Positions 1 to 8,400 of a stretch of DNA of 59,725 nucleotides are shown one piece after another. The DNA comes from Actinomycetales bacterium. Lineage in GTDB: Bacteria; Actinomycetota; Actinomycetes; Actinomycetales; Actinomycetaceae. Numbering within the stretch: the first letter of the stretch is position 1; the number at the start of each line of letters is the position of its first letter. Location: the NCBI GenBank assembly GCA_015655375.1, contig JAATFD010000009.1:1-59725 (forward strand). The letters are read 5' to 3'. The notes beneath the pieces were generated by a model, which worked only from the letters and a program-made list of their open reading frames with translations, made no database searches and was not told where the DNA came from. Position numbers and translations under genes: made by a program.

Positions 1-1695
1 AATCTGGTTGTTCTCTTCGGGGCACGCACGGGCGGAGATGGCATCGGCGGCGCGTCGATCCTCGCCTCGGAGACCTTCGAGGACGGCATGCCCGCCAAGC
101 GTCCGTCGGTCCAGGTCGGCGACCCCTTCATGGAGAAGGTCCTCATCGAATGCTGCCTCGATCTTTTCTCCGCCGACGTCGTCCAGGGCATCCAGGACCT
201 CGGGGCCGCGGGGATCTCCTGTGCGACCTCGGAACTGGCTGCGAACGGGGATTCCGGGATGCACGTCGACCTCGAGAACGTCTTGCTGCGCGACCCGACG
301 CTGACCGCCGGCGAGATCCTCATGTCGGAATCCCAGGAACGAATGATGGCGATCGTGCGCCCCGAAGATCGCGACCGCTTCTTCGGGGTCATCGACAAAT
401 GGGACGTCGAGGCCTCGGTCATCGGAACCCTGACCGAGGACGGGCGCCTGACGATCGATCACTTCGGGGCCCGCATCGTCGACGTCGATCCGAAGACCGT
501 CGCCAACGAGGGGCCCGTCTACGACCGGCCCTATGCCCGTCCCAGTTGGCAGGACGCTCTCCAGGAGGATTCGAGCGAGAGGCTTGAGCGCCCGGCGGAC
601 GCCGCCGCCCTGGTCGCGGATCTGGAGGCCGTCCTCGGTGATGTCAACCAGGCGTCCAAGGCATGGGTGACCGACCAGTACGACCGCTACGTCCAGGGCA
701 ACACGGCGCTCGCCCAGCCCGATGACGCCGGCGTGGTCCGCGTCGACGAGGCCACGGGACTCGGCGTCGCACTGTCCGCGGACGCCAACGGATGGTTCAC
801 GAAGCTCGACCCGGCCGAGGGCGCGCGACAGGCGCTCGCGGAGTCCTACCGCAACGTCGCCACGGTCGGCGCACATCCGGTGGCGATCACGGACTGCCTG
901 AACTTCGGCAACCCCGAGGACCCGGACGCGATGTGGCAGCTCGTCACGGCGATGACGGCGCTGGCCGATGGTTGTGTCGAGCTCGGGATCCCCGTGACCG
1001 GCGGCAATGTCTCGCTGTACAACTCCTCCGGTCGGGAACAGGGGCAGCCGAACTCCTCGATCAACCCGACGCCGGTGATCGGCATGCTCGGGATCCTCGA
1101 CGACGTGACGCGGGCGAATCCCTCGGGGTGGACCGAGGAAGGACTGGCCGTCCTCCTGCTGGGGACAACCCGGGACGAGCTCGACGGATCGGCGTGGGCA
1201 CGGATCGTCCACGACCACCTCGGGGGCCTCCCCCCGCAGGTCGACCTGCAGGCCGAGGTCGCTGTCGGTGCCGTCGTGCGGGCTCTGTCCGAGGCCGACG
1301 GGCCCGACGGCCGGGCCCTGGTCCGCGCCGCCCACGACTTGTCGACGGGCGGGCTGCTTCAGTCTCTGGTCGATTCCTCGCTGCGTTTCGGGATCGGGGG
1401 GTCCTTCGATCTCGCCCAGGCGGCGGGGCGAGATGGTGTCGACGACTTCACGATGTTGCTGTCGGAGTCCCAGGCCCGCTTGCTCGTCGCCGTTCACGAG
1501 GGCGCGGTCCCGGCCGTCTTTGCCGCCGCCGAGGCCGAGGGCGTGCCGGTCGTGCGCCTGGGGACCACTGGGGGATCGATGCTCGCGGTGACCGGGGCGG
1601 ATCTGCTCGGCGACCTCGGCAACGGGAGCGGGTGGAGCCGCGACCTCGATGACCTGCGCACCGCGTCCGAGGCGGTCCTACGCGATCGATTCTGA
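1..1695 (+). CDS. purL: Phosphoribosylformylglycinamidine synthase subunit PurL (5' truncated by window)
   Basis: This enzyme makes FGAM from FGAR, ATP and glutamine-derived ammonia in de novo purine synthesis (cytoplasm). The frame is open from base 1 and gives 564 residues to the TGA at 1693. Small PurL proteins run to roughly 750 residues, so about the first quarter lies outside the window. The visible part opens with LVVLFGARTGGDGIGGAS, the AIRS-type glycine-rich ATP-binding segment. It continues through QGIQDLGAAGISCATSELA and the second AIRS-like half (DCLNFGNPEDPD, TGGNVSLYN), with HDLSTGGL near the C terminus. No downstream purine gene follows on the same strand. Identification is secure; the true start cannot be seen. 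Confidence 0.95.
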   Translation, partial: NLVVLFGARTGGDGIGGASILASETFEDGMPAKRPSVQVGDPFMEKVLIECCLDLFSADVVQGIQDLGAAGISCATSELAANGDSGMHVDLENVLLRDPTLTAGEILMSESQERMMAIVRPEDRDRFFGVIDKWDVEASVIGTLTEDGRLTIDHFGARIVDVDPKTVANEGPVYDRPYARPSWQDALQEDSSERLERPADAAALVADLEAVLGDVNQASKAWVTDQYDRYVQGNTALAQPDDAGVVRVDEATGLGVALSADANGWFTKLDPAEGARQALAESYRNVATVGAHPVAITDCLNFGNPEDPDAMWQLVTAMTALADGCVELGIPVTGGNVSLYNSSGREQGQPNSSINPTPVIGMLGILDDVTRANPSGWTEEGLAVLLLGTTRDELDGSAWARIVHDHLGGLPPQVDLQAEVAVGAVVRALSEADGPDGRALVRAAHDLSTGGLLQSLVDSSLRFGIGGSFDLAQAAGRDGVDDFTMLLSESQARLLVAVHEGAVPAVFAAAEAEGVPVVRLGTTGGSMLAVTGADLLGDLGNGSGWSRDLDDLRTASEAVLRDRF

Positions 1696-1710
1696 ATGTC
1701 GAGGCCGGGC

Positions 1711-1954
1711 CGAGGTGTCTCCCGGTGTCTCCGTGTTCGGATTGTGGCTCGGTGGCCCATCGCTCGATATCGTCGTCCGTGAACGGAGTGCCGTTCGCAT
1801 CGGTATGCGCGCTCATCTGTGACCGCCTCAGTCCGACTTCGGTGAGAGCCTTTTTCGGTGCGGGCATCGCGTGGAAGACCAACCATCCGTCCGCTTCGTC
1901 TTCGACTGCGAGATATTCCAGTAGTCGACCGCCTCGGTTTGTTCCCACGCCCAC
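1711..1954 (-). pseudogene. Decayed toxin-antitoxin remnant (toxin C-terminus plus antitoxin N-terminus)
   Basis: On the minus strand one frame reads GTNRGGRLLEYLAVEDE, then WLVFHAMPAPKKAL, then MSAHTDANGTPFTDDDIERW. The first part resembles the end of small actinobacterial toxins that finish with GRLLE...HAM-P-KK. The second resembles the start of their partner antitoxins (DxNGTPFTDxDIERW). The two are fused in frame without a stop. The antitoxin part runs into the 3' end of purL. The toxin N terminus survives only in another frame further right, at about 1990-2060 (LDITTRDVIKAFENTL). I read this as a degraded module, not a working gene. Family assignment is from memory of motifs and is tentative. 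Confidence 0.4.
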
Positions 1955-2452
1955 TCATTGCACGGGATGAGTGTCGCGTGCTCCGGGACCCAGGGTGTTC
2001 TCGAATGCCTTGATCACGTCCCTTGTGGTGATGTCGAGAGGGCGTGTGGTCACCCCTGAATGCACGTGCACTCGCACCGGATCACCTCATTCACCTGTTT
2101 TGTGTCACTTTCCGTCGAACAAAATGGGGGTGAGCGTCCTCGCGATCAGTGTCGGTCGGGGTTGGTGGGAGACGTCAGTTCAACTGAACGGCCATCAGTG
2201 TTCTAACCCGGACCGAGGTGTCGAATGGCTGGGCCGAGCTGTCCGATCCAGACGGCTGGGGCGGTCGCCCAGCCAGGCGGCTAATCAGCCCAGCTGGCCC
2301 AGCTGATCCTGTCAGTCCGCCAAGTCGGCCGGGTGTCACCCCGGCGAGCCGACTCCGTCCGCGTGCCTGCACTGGTCAGAGCCGAAAGCGTGGCGTGACC
2401 AAGGTCGCTGACGACAGCGATGGACCCGGGTCGGGCAGCACGAGCATACTGG
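1955..2452. other. Intergenic region without a recognisable gene
   Basis: Between the toxin-antitoxin remnant and the FMN reductase operator no frame gives a convincing protein. The stretch 2255-2310 has short repeated CCAGCTG/GCCCAG words that can fold into small hairpins (for example GCTGGG paired with CCCAGC). They may act as a weak terminator, but no T-run follows. The left part contains the toxin N-terminal debris described above. Confidence 0.4.
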
Positions 2453-2472
2453 TTTGTTGATACCTCAACAAA
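2453..2472. promoter_or_regulatory. Perfect palindrome, likely operator of the FMN reductase
   Basis: TTTGTTGA, four bases (TACC), TCAACAAA: an exact 8+8 inverted repeat ending 21 bases before the start codon at 2494. It lies just after a possible -10 (CATACT, 2444-2449), so a bound repressor would block the start site. The form is typical of MarR or DUF24 family redox or antibiotic sensors. Which regulator binds is unknown. Confidence 0.55.
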
Positions 2473-2493
2473 GCGTCGGGAAGGACCCGCACC

Positions 2494-3045
2494 ATGACCC
2501 ATACGGTCGCCTTTATCGTCGGCTCGACCTCGGACGACTCTCTCAACCGTCGGCTCGCCCGGGCATTTGTCCAGGCCGCTTCGGAGGACATGACTTTCGT
2601 CGAGGCGCCGATCGATGATCTTCCCTTCTACAAGCCCGAGTACGACGGGGAGTTCCCCGAGTCGGGCACCCGACTGAAGAAGACCATTGCCGACGCCGAT
2701 GGTGTCCTCATCATCACCCCCGAGTACAACCGGATGATTCCGGGCGTCCTCAAGAATGCCCTCGACTGGATGTCGCGGCCCTACGGGACGAACCCTCTGG
2801 AGGGCAAGCCCGTGATGATCGCCGGAGCCTCGGGCGGCATGACGGCGACCGCGGTCGCCCAGGCGGAACTGCGCAGCCTCCTGGCCTACTTCAACGCCCA
2901 CCTCATGAGCCGCCCGGAGCTCTACATCCGCGCGACGAAGGCGGATTTCGACGAGAGCGGCCGCATCACGGCACCCGGGACACAGGACTACCTGGCCGCC
3001 GCGTTGTCCACTTTCGATCATTACATCGACACCGTGCACGCCTGA
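2494..3045 (+). CDS. NADPH-dependent FMN reductase family protein
   Basis: A 183-residue flavodoxin-like oxidoreductase that would use NAD(P)H to reduce FMN, quinones or similar acceptors in the cytoplasm. The N terminus (AFIVGSTSDDSLNRRLARAF) is the FMN phosphate-binding loop after strand 1. TPEYNRMIPGVLKNALDWMSRP at about residues 75-96 is the family signature (TPEYN...K.A.D) contacting the isoalloxazine ring. The length fits the family. ATG 2494 is preceded by GGAAGG at good spacing. A perfect palindrome sits upstream, suggesting control by a MarR-like sensor. The next gene, an FAD monooxygenase-like protein, follows after 28 bases and may be cotranscribed. The substrate is unknown. Confidence 0.85.
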   Translation: MTHTVAFIVGSTSDDSLNRRLARAFVQAASEDMTFVEAPIDDLPFYKPEYDGEFPESGTRLKKTIADADGVLIITPEYNRMIPGVLKNALDWMSRPYGTNPLEGKPVMIAGASGGMTATAVAQAELRSLLAYFNAHLMSRPELYIRATKADFDESGRITAPGTQDYLAAALSTFDHYIDTVHA

Positions 3046-3073
3046 TCTGTCATCCGGGAGGAGAGCCTGCGCC

Positions 3074-4408
3074 ATGTCCGCGCCAATCGCCACAGATGAC
3101 GACCACGTCTGGGAGGTCGTCATCATCGGCGCGGGTCAGGCGGGTCTGGCCGCAGCCCACGATTTGACCAGACGTGGGCTGCGGCCAAGCCGCGACTTCC
3201 TGGTCCTCGATGGGGAGGACAGACCTGGGGGAGCCTGGCGGCATCGCTGGGATTCACTGACCTTCGACCACGCCCACGGCATTGCCGATCTGCCGGGCTT
3301 GGCATTGGGGAAACCGGACCCGACGACGCCCTCGTCGGTGGTCGTCGAGGACTATTACGGGCGCTACGAGCAGATGTTCGGCCTGGAGGTCGTCCGGCCC
3401 GCGCGCGTCCGGGCGGTGCGTGCCACGGGTGTGAAGGCTCCCGAGCTGGTGGGTGCTCAGCGTGGGGAGGATGCGCCCCCTGCGGTCGCGGGGGAGGCCT
3501 CCATTGGTGAGCCCTCATCGATTCCGCGCGATACCCTGCTGGCGGTCGACTACGAGATTGCGACCGAGGCGGATGGGGCAGGCGAGAGCCCCACCACCCG
3601 CGCCCTGATGACCCGGATGATCATCTCCGCAACGGGGACGTGGACGCACCCCTACATTCCGAGGATCCCCGGGATCGAGACGTTCCAGGGGCCTCAGCTC
3701 CACACCGTCGACTTCGTCCGGGCGGAGGACTTTGCGGGGCAACGGACGGTGGTGGTCGGGGGAGGGCTGTCCGCGGTCCAGTTCCTGCTCCAGCTGGCGC
3801 CGGTCACTGAGACGATCTGGGCGACCCGGCGGCCCCCGAACTTCACCGACGTCACCTTCGACCAGATCTGGGGCATCGAGGTCGAGCGCGCCGTGGATCG
3901 TCGGACCTCGCAGGGGCAGCGGCCCGCATCGGTCGTGCGCACGACGGGGATCCCCCGCTGGCCGGACTATCTGCGCGGGATCGCCGAGGGCGTCCTCGTC
4001 AGTCGTGGGATGTTCGATCGCGTGGGGGAGCGCGCCGTGCAGTTCTCGCCCGCCGCGACGGCGAGTCGAGGGGAGGTTGAGCCCGGACGCGGGCCGACCG
4101 GCGGGCTGGGCCCGTCGGGGGCTGATGAGCTGGTCGAGCCGGATTCGTGGCGGCCCTACGCCGAGCCGACCTGGGTCGATGTCGACGTGGTCTTCTGGAA
4201 CACCGGGTTCCGCCATGCCATCACGCATCTTGCGCCGTTGCGTCTGCGCGAGCCTGGGGGAGGGATCCGGATGCTCGGGCGTGTCACCGTCGCGAAGGAT
4301 TCGCGCGTGCTCCTGGTCGGGTATGGGTCGAGTGCCTCGACGACGGGGGCGACCCATGCCGGTCGCGAGGCTGCCCGAGTCGCCGTCAAGCGGCTCGGGC
4401 CGTCATGA
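3074..4408 (+). CDS. FAD/NAD(P)-binding oxidoreductase, flavin-monooxygenase-like
   Basis: A 444-residue two-dinucleotide-binding-domain flavoprotein. VVIIGAGQAGLAAAHDL (about residues 15-31) is the FAD Rossmann GxGxxG, followed by LVLDGEDRPGGAWRHRWDSL, where PGG.W.H is typical of flavin-containing monooxygenases and pyridine nucleotide-disulfide oxidoreductases. A second Rossmann motif, VVVGGGLSAVQFLLQL near residue 225, binds NAD(P)H. The C-terminal part returns to the FAD domain (VVFWNTGFRHAI...). Two insertions rich in Gly, Pro and Glu, near residues 125-150 and 335-360, look like disordered loops. The gene follows the FMN reductase by 28 bases, so the two may work as a reductase and oxygenase pair; that is inference. 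The substrate is unknown. Confidence 0.8.
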   Translation: MSAPIATDDDHVWEVVIIGAGQAGLAAAHDLTRRGLRPSRDFLVLDGEDRPGGAWRHRWDSLTFDHAHGIADLPGLALGKPDPTTPSSVVVEDYYGRYEQMFGLEVVRPARVRAVRATGVKAPELVGAQRGEDAPPAVAGEASIGEPSSIPRDTLLAVDYEIATEADGAGESPTTRALMTRMIISATGTWTHPYIPRIPGIETFQGPQLHTVDFVRAEDFAGQRTVVVGGGLSAVQFLLQLAPVTETIWATRRPPNFTDVTFDQIWGIEVERAVDRRTSQGQRPASVVRTTGIPRWPDYLRGIAEGVLVSRGMFDRVGERAVQFSPAATASRGEVEPGRGPTGGLGPSGADELVEPDSWRPYAEPTWVDVDVVFWNTGFRHAITHLAPLRLREPGGGIRMLGRVTVAKDSRVLLVGYGSSASTTGATHAGREAARVAVKRLGPS

Positions 4409-4458
4409 ATGTGCGGGGTGCCCAGTGGCCATTCGCGCGGGCGGTCTACATCTCGCTC

Positions 4459-4464
4459 TAGCAT
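4459..4464 (+). promoter_or_regulatory. -10 box of a leaderless transcript
   Basis: TAGCAT followed by exactly 7 bases and the ATG at 4472. No Shine-Dalgarno sequence precedes that ATG, so transcription probably starts at the start codon. Confidence 0.5.
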
Positions 4465-4471
4465 TCGTCGC

Positions 4472-4957
4472 ATGACTGTGGATCCGGGAGACCCTGTGGA
4501 CGTCGCGCGGTTCATCCGCAGGGAGAAGAGCGGCGTTCTCGCCACGGTCTCGCGCGCAGGCGCACCGGAAGCTGCGTTCGTCAGTATTGCGGCAGTGGAC
4601 GACGGGACCTTGATCGTCGATAGCTCAGTGAGCTTTCGAAAGATCGAGAATCTTCGCAGTGACAGCCGGGTTGCCCTTGTCGTCGGGTCTGGGAGCATCA
4701 GCGTGCAGATTGAAGGACTCGCCTCGCTGGCAGTCGAGGACAACGAACGCCAGCGTCTTGGCAGTGAATACGTCGCGCAGTTCCCGGGGTCGCGAGCACT
4801 CGTCGACGGATTCGCCGTCATCGGCATACGTCCGAGGTGGGTCCGGGTCTATGACGCCTCCGTGTCGTCTCCGGTCGTCACGGAGGCACACTGGCCACCT
4901 GACTGGGATTCAACCGCCCCTCGCCCCTCACAGATTTGTCTCGACGTTGAGGAGTAA
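4472..4957 (+). CDS. Pyridoxamine 5'-phosphate oxidase family protein
   Basis: A 161-residue split-barrel flavoprotein of the PNPOx-like family. These bind FMN or F420 and reduce small molecules, or have unknown roles. The start of the barrel is visible: VARFIRREKSGVLATVSRAGAPEAAFVSIAAVDDGTLIVDSS. It is followed by RKIENLRSDSRVALVVGSGSISVQIEGLA, the dimer-interface strands and the usual R.KN-L like segment. ATG 4472 is chosen because a TAGCAT -10 box sits 7 bases upstream (leaderless) and the homologous core begins just after it. It stands alone between an FAD protein and an MFS exporter; the latter starts 11 bases after its stop and could be cotranscribed. The catalytic role is not determined. 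Confidence 0.8.
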   Translation: MTVDPGDPVDVARFIRREKSGVLATVSRAGAPEAAFVSIAAVDDGTLIVDSSVSFRKIENLRSDSRVALVVGSGSISVQIEGLASLAVEDNERQRLGSEYVAQFPGSRALVDGFAVIGIRPRWVRVYDASVSSPVVTEAHWPPDWDSTAPRPSQICLDVEE

Positions 4958-4968
4958 CGTGGTGAGTC

Positions 4969-6348
4969 GTGCCGATCGGAAAAGAACCGTCCTACGGATG
5001 GCGTTTCGTCGCCCCCATCCTCATCGGCCCGGTGCTCAACCCGATCAACTCAGGCATGATCGCCATCGCCCTGGTCCCGATCAGCACGGACCTCGGTGTC
5101 TCGACCTCGATGGTCGTCTGGCTCGTCGCCGGACTGTACTTGGCCAGCGCGATCGCCCAACCGACGATGGGCAAACTGGCGGATGTCGTCGGCCCGCGAC
5201 GCATCTATCTCTTCGGTCTGATCGTCGTCGCCATGGCCGGGTTGCTCCCCGTGCTGTGGCACACCTTTGAGGGCGTGCTCCTTTCTCGGATCCTCATCGG
5301 GGTCGGCACCTCGGCCGCCTACCCGGCCGCAGTCGCCCTCATCCATGACCAGGCCGAGCGCCAAGGACGCGCGGCCCCGGCCTCGTTGATCTCCGCACTG
5401 TCGATCGCGGCGCAGGCGACGATCGCGATCGGACCTGTCATCGGCGGCTTCCTCGTGTCGTGGGCCGGATGGGAATCGATCTTCCTGGTCAATGTGCCGC
5501 TCGCCCTCGTTGCTGCCGTGATGACGGCGCTGTGGGTGCCGACCGACGCGACCCGGCCCTCACCGAGGCGGCCGAAGCACGGCGTCCTCGCCGAGATCGA
5601 CGTCATCGGGATCATCATCTTCGCCCTCGCGCTGTCGGCCCTGTTGTTCTTCCTCCTTGACATGCACTGGACCACGATCTGGATGCTCGGCTTCTTCATC
5701 GTGGGCACGGCGGTCCTGTTTCTCTGGGAGCGCGACCGCGAGACTCCGTTCATCGACGTGCGCATGCTCCGGCGCAACGCCGCGTTGCGCCGGACGTACG
5801 TCCGCCTGTTGCTGTCGTATTTCGGTGCGTACACGATGATGTACGGATTCAGCCAGTGGGTGCAGGGATCGGCGGGGTTCGATGCGTTGCAGGCGGGACT
5901 CATCCAGATGCCGAGCGCCCTGTTCGCGATGTTCGCCGGTATCGTCATCGCTCGCATGATCGACGTGCGTCGACCGCTGATCTGGGTGGGTGTTCTCTTC
6001 GCGATCGGTGGTGTCGGGCTGGTGTTCCTGCACGCGACCAGCCCCGCCTGGGCACTGGTGCTGACGGCGGTCCTCTTCGGGATCCCGCAGGGTCTGGCAG
6101 CGGTCGCCAACCAGCAGGCCGCCTACCGGCAGGCGCCTCCTCGCGAAGTCGGGACGGCCTTGGGTCTGTCGCGCACGGCGATCTTCCTCGGGTCGATCTT
6201 CTCGTCGGCGGCGATCGGCATCGTCTTCCCCGACAGCCCCGACGATCCGGGCCTGCACGAGCTCGGCATCGCGGTCGCGGTGGTCGCCCTTGTATTGCTG
6301 GCCTTCACTCTGGTCGACCGTTCGCTGCGCGCGGGCGATGAGAGTTAG
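4969..6348 (+). CDS. MFS drug-type exporter (DHA2/EmrB-QacA-like)
   Basis: A 459-residue integral membrane protein with about 14 hydrophobic segments. The first loop motif GKLADVVGPRRIYLFG, after helix 2, is the MFS A-motif (GxLaDrxGrkxxl). ALSIAAQATIAIGPVIGGFLVSWAGW corresponds to the antiporter motif C in helix 5 (gxxxGPxxGG), the mark of proton-driven drug exporters. The central region (EIDVIGIIIFALALSALLFFLL and WTTIWMLGFFIVGTAVLFLWERD) supplies the two extra helices of 14-TM DHA2 members. The start is GTG 4969, with TGAGGAG about 15 bases upstream. It begins 11 bases after the PNPOx-like gene. The likely job is export of a toxic or signalling compound; the substrate is unknown. Confidence 0.85.
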   Translation: MPIGKEPSYGWRFVAPILIGPVLNPINSGMIAIALVPISTDLGVSTSMVVWLVAGLYLASAIAQPTMGKLADVVGPRRIYLFGLIVVAMAGLLPVLWHTFEGVLLSRILIGVGTSAAYPAAVALIHDQAERQGRAAPASLISALSIAAQATIAIGPVIGGFLVSWAGWESIFLVNVPLALVAAVMTALWVPTDATRPSPRRPKHGVLAEIDVIGIIIFALALSALLFFLLDMHWTTIWMLGFFIVGTAVLFLWERDRETPFIDVRMLRRNAALRRTYVRLLLSYFGAYTMMYGFSQWVQGSAGFDALQAGLIQMPSALFAMFAGIVIARMIDVRRPLIWVGVLFAIGGVGLVFLHATSPAWALVLTAVLFGIPQGLAAVANQQAAYRQAPPREVGTALGLSRTAIFLGSIFSSAAIGIVFPDSPDDPGLHELGIAVAVVALVLLAFTLVDRSLRAGDES

Positions 6349-6452
6349 TGAAACGATGGCAAGGGCGCGTCGGCCTCGGGCGAGAGAGGCGCCTGATCCG
6401 AGGGCGCAGGCCGTCCCCAATGCGGGAATCCGTCCTCGTTCGTGCCTTCGCT

Positions 6453-6458
6453 TACCAT
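6453..6458 (+). promoter_or_regulatory. -10 box of a leaderless transcript
   Basis: TACCAT, 7 bases, then GTG 6466. This decides the start against the ATG at 6457, which would lie inside the -10 box. Confidence 0.45.
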
Positions 6459-6465
6459 GGGCCTC

Positions 6466-6831
6466 GTGCCGAAACGACGGATCGATCCACAGGACGGGAT
6501 GCGCGCACTGCGCGCCTGGCATGACGATCCCGAGGGCACCTCGCACCAGACCACGCTGATGGCAGTGCGGTTCGGCCTGGAGGAACTCGGTGAGCTGCAC
6601 CCCGGTCGATCCGTCGAGGTCCGGGTTCCGCCCGCCGGAGCCGTCCAGATTCTGCGTGGGACGGTCCACCGGCGCGGCACACCACCCGCCGTCATTGAGA
6701 CCGACATGACGACGTGGCTCGCCCTCGTCGTCGGCGACCTCGCGTGGGACGAGGCCGAATCCGCGGGCAAGGTCGAGGCGTCCGGCTTGCGCACGGACCT
6801 CGCCCCCTACCTCCCGGTGGTCGAACTGTAG
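6466..6831 (+). CDS. Sterol-carrier-like protein (bacterial SCP orthologue)
   Basis: A 121-residue protein that begins PKRRIDPQDGMRALRAWHDDPEG. It has the compact alpha/beta pattern of the actinobacterial SCP-2-like family: VRFGLEELGELHPGRSVEVRVPPAGAVQIL, then the strand, helix and strand segment HRRGTPPAVIETDMTTWLALVVGDLAWDEAESAGKVEASG. The DxxTWLxLvxGxLxwxxAxxxGxvxaSG pattern is diagnostic and covers the expected lipid-binding end. GTG 6466 is chosen because a TACCAT -10 lies 7 bases before it and there is no Shine-Dalgarno site. In other actinobacteria this family sits near purine genes, which fits the nearby purL. Its ligand is not known. Confidence 0.8.
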   Translation: MPKRRIDPQDGMRALRAWHDDPEGTSHQTTLMAVRFGLEELGELHPGRSVEVRVPPAGAVQILRGTVHRRGTPPAVIETDMTTWLALVVGDLAWDEAESAGKVEASGLRTDLAPYLPVVEL

Positions 6832-6835
6832 TGAG

Positions 6836-7090
6836 GTGCCCTCGCCGGATGCTCGGGCCATGGGCGGAGAAGCCTTGCTGCGGGATGCGACACCGGAGGA
6901 CGTCACGGCGATCGCCCGCTTCCAGACGGATTGTCGACGTGAGGCGTATCGCGGGCTCGTGTCGGATTCTTACCTGGAGTCGATCGGGGCGGACGAGCGC
7001 GAGGCCCGATGGCGCGGTCGGCTCGCGAGGAACTCGGCCTCGCGGCAGATGGAACTCTGCGGGCCGATCCCGATACGTGTGTCTGGCTGA
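6836..7090 (+). pseudogene. GNAT acetyltransferase, N-terminal fragment
   Basis: The frame encodes LLRDATPEDVTAIARFQTDCRREAYRGLV, then DSYLESIGADEREARWRGRLA. This is the first strand and helices of a RimI-like GNAT acetyltransferase (R.At.eD...ia.....WreaYrGLV...YL). It stops after about 75 residues, before the acetyl-CoA site. The expected next piece, ADPDTCVWL followed by ADPHGPV, is present but split over the two other frames at 7055-7105, so the break is a pair of frameshifts. The C-terminal half does not follow in this frame. Probably dead. A sequencing error cannot be excluded. Confidence 0.6.
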
Positions 7091-7133
7091 TCCGCATGGT
7101 CCGGTAACTCGGCGTCCTGCTACCGTGCGCGAC

Positions 7134-7442
7134 GTGGACATCGTCATCGAGGGGCGCGCGTGTGCCTGCGGGGCGATCCAGCCGACGGAGCTCGACGGAG
7201 TCGGCGAGATCAAGCGCCTGTTCACCCGTTCCGATGCCCGAGGCCGGGGGTGTGTCCGGGCAGTCTTATCGAGGCTCGAGGGCATCGCGCGGGATGAGGG
7301 ATGGGGGGATCTGCGGCTCTCCACGGGAACTCGCCAACCCGAGGCGATCGTGCTCTACGAGAAGTCCGGGTGGACCCGGATTCTGCCGTATGGCTCGTAC
7401 ATCGATGACCAGTGGAGCATTTGCTTCGGGAAAGATCTCTGA
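7134..7442 (+). pseudogene. GNAT acetyltransferase, C-terminal part
   Basis: The frame encodes GEIKRLFTRSDARGRG, then VRAVLSRLEGIARDEGW and LRLSTGTRQPEAIVLYEKSGW, ending PYGSYIDDQWSICFGKDL. The RGRG loop (acetyl-CoA pyrophosphate site), the ETG-like STGTRQPEA and the LYEKSGW motif are those of the cytosolic GNAT group ending in G.Y.DD..S.CF.K.L. The first strand and helices of that group are absent. This part does not look like the natural continuation of the upstream GNAT fragment. Two different genes may therefore have been joined by deletion, or one gene has drifted. GTG 7134 is the first usable start but would give a protein of only 102 residues. Confidence 0.55.
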
Positions 7443-7458
7443 TTGCGGTGGCCTTCGG

Positions 7459-8400
7459 TCAGCTCCGGTCCAGCAGCCGGTGCGTCAGTCGCTTCGACAG
7501 AGGAGCGACCTCGTCCGGTCCGAGGGCCGTTGCCATGACCTGTGCGATGACTTCGACCGTGACCAGGCCGAACGCCGTGTCGACATCGCTCTGGTTCGCG
7601 TCGGCACGATGATCGTCGTGGGCGATGACGGTCGCGAGCTCGGTGAGCGTGTGCGTCCATTCCGCGTTGAGTTCCTCGCGGGCCTCGGGGTGGCGAACGG
7701 CGTAGATCCATGTTTCCAGACTGAGGAGCGCGCGCTGTGCCGAGTCCTCGTCGGAAAACAGGGAGTCGATCGCCTGGGAGACGTCGAGCTTCGAGTGCCC
7801 AGCTATCCACTGTGAGTTCTCATCGCTGAGTTGGCGGGCGATGGTGAGGAAGAGAGCCTCTTTGGAGTCGAGGCTCGCATCCAACGCGCCCTTGGTGAAC
7901 CCAGCATCCTTCGCAATGTCGGCGACCGAAGCGCCTTCATATCCGCGCGCCGCGAAGAGGGTGCGGACCGAGGCGAGGATCTTCTCCCGTGTCCTGTCGG
8001 CGCGGACCTTTCGCTCCTTCTCCATTGAGGTGCGCGCCACCGTTGACGAGGCCTCGGCGAGAGTCGCCGAGGCCTCCCGCAGCGACTCAGTGAGCTGGGA
8101 TGACACGTCATCCGTCACCGCATGGACGCCCTCGGTGATCGACCGTGTGAGCAGACTGACCGCGTCGGCCAGTGCGCGAGTGGCGGAGCCAATGCTGTCG
8201 GAGTCTCCGTCGTGACCGGACGCATCGCCGCGCTTTCCACCGCGGGCGGCGCCGGAGTCGGCAAGTCGACCGTGGTCAATCAGATCGTTGGTCTGCTCCG
8301 CCCGGCGCCGACGTGCGGTGGCCGAGCGGGTGGCTCCCTCGACGCGCGACGCGGTGCGCTCGACGCTGGCGATCCCGGCCGACCGCGTGGTCGAGGCCAT
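7459..8400 (-). CDS. TetR/AcrR family transcriptional regulator with long N-terminal extension
   Basis: A cytoplasmic DNA-binding repressor. The TetR helix-turn-helix is clear at about residues 133-180: TREKILASVRTLFAARGYEGASVADIAKDAGF then KGALDASLDSKEALF. The usual GAxYxHFxSKE is altered to GALDASLDSKE, so the recognition helix end is unusual. The C-terminal ligand domain is of normal size. Starting at Met126 (8025) would give 188 residues, the usual TetR length. Upstream of that the frame still reads like protein (ALADAVSLLTRSITEGVHAV, amphipathic helices) to about 8210. Beyond 8210 it runs antisense to the ABC ATPase remnant, so the true N terminus is uncertain. It probably controlled the adjacent, now broken, ABC exporter. 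Confidence 0.7.
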   Translation of the reverse strand: MASTTRSAGIASVERTASRVEGATRSATARRRRAEQTNDLIDHGRLADSGAARGGKRGDASGHDGDSDSIGSATRALADAVSLLTRSITEGVHAVTDDVSSQLTESLREASATLAEASSTVARTSMEKERKVRADRTREKILASVRTLFAARGYEGASVADIAKDAGFTKGALDASLDSKEALFLTIARQLSDENSQWIAGHSKLDVSQAIDSLFSDEDSAQRALLSLETWIYAVRHPEAREELNAEWTHTLTELATVIAHDDHRADANQSDVDTAFGLVTVEVIAQVMATALGPDEVAPLSKRLTHRLLDRS

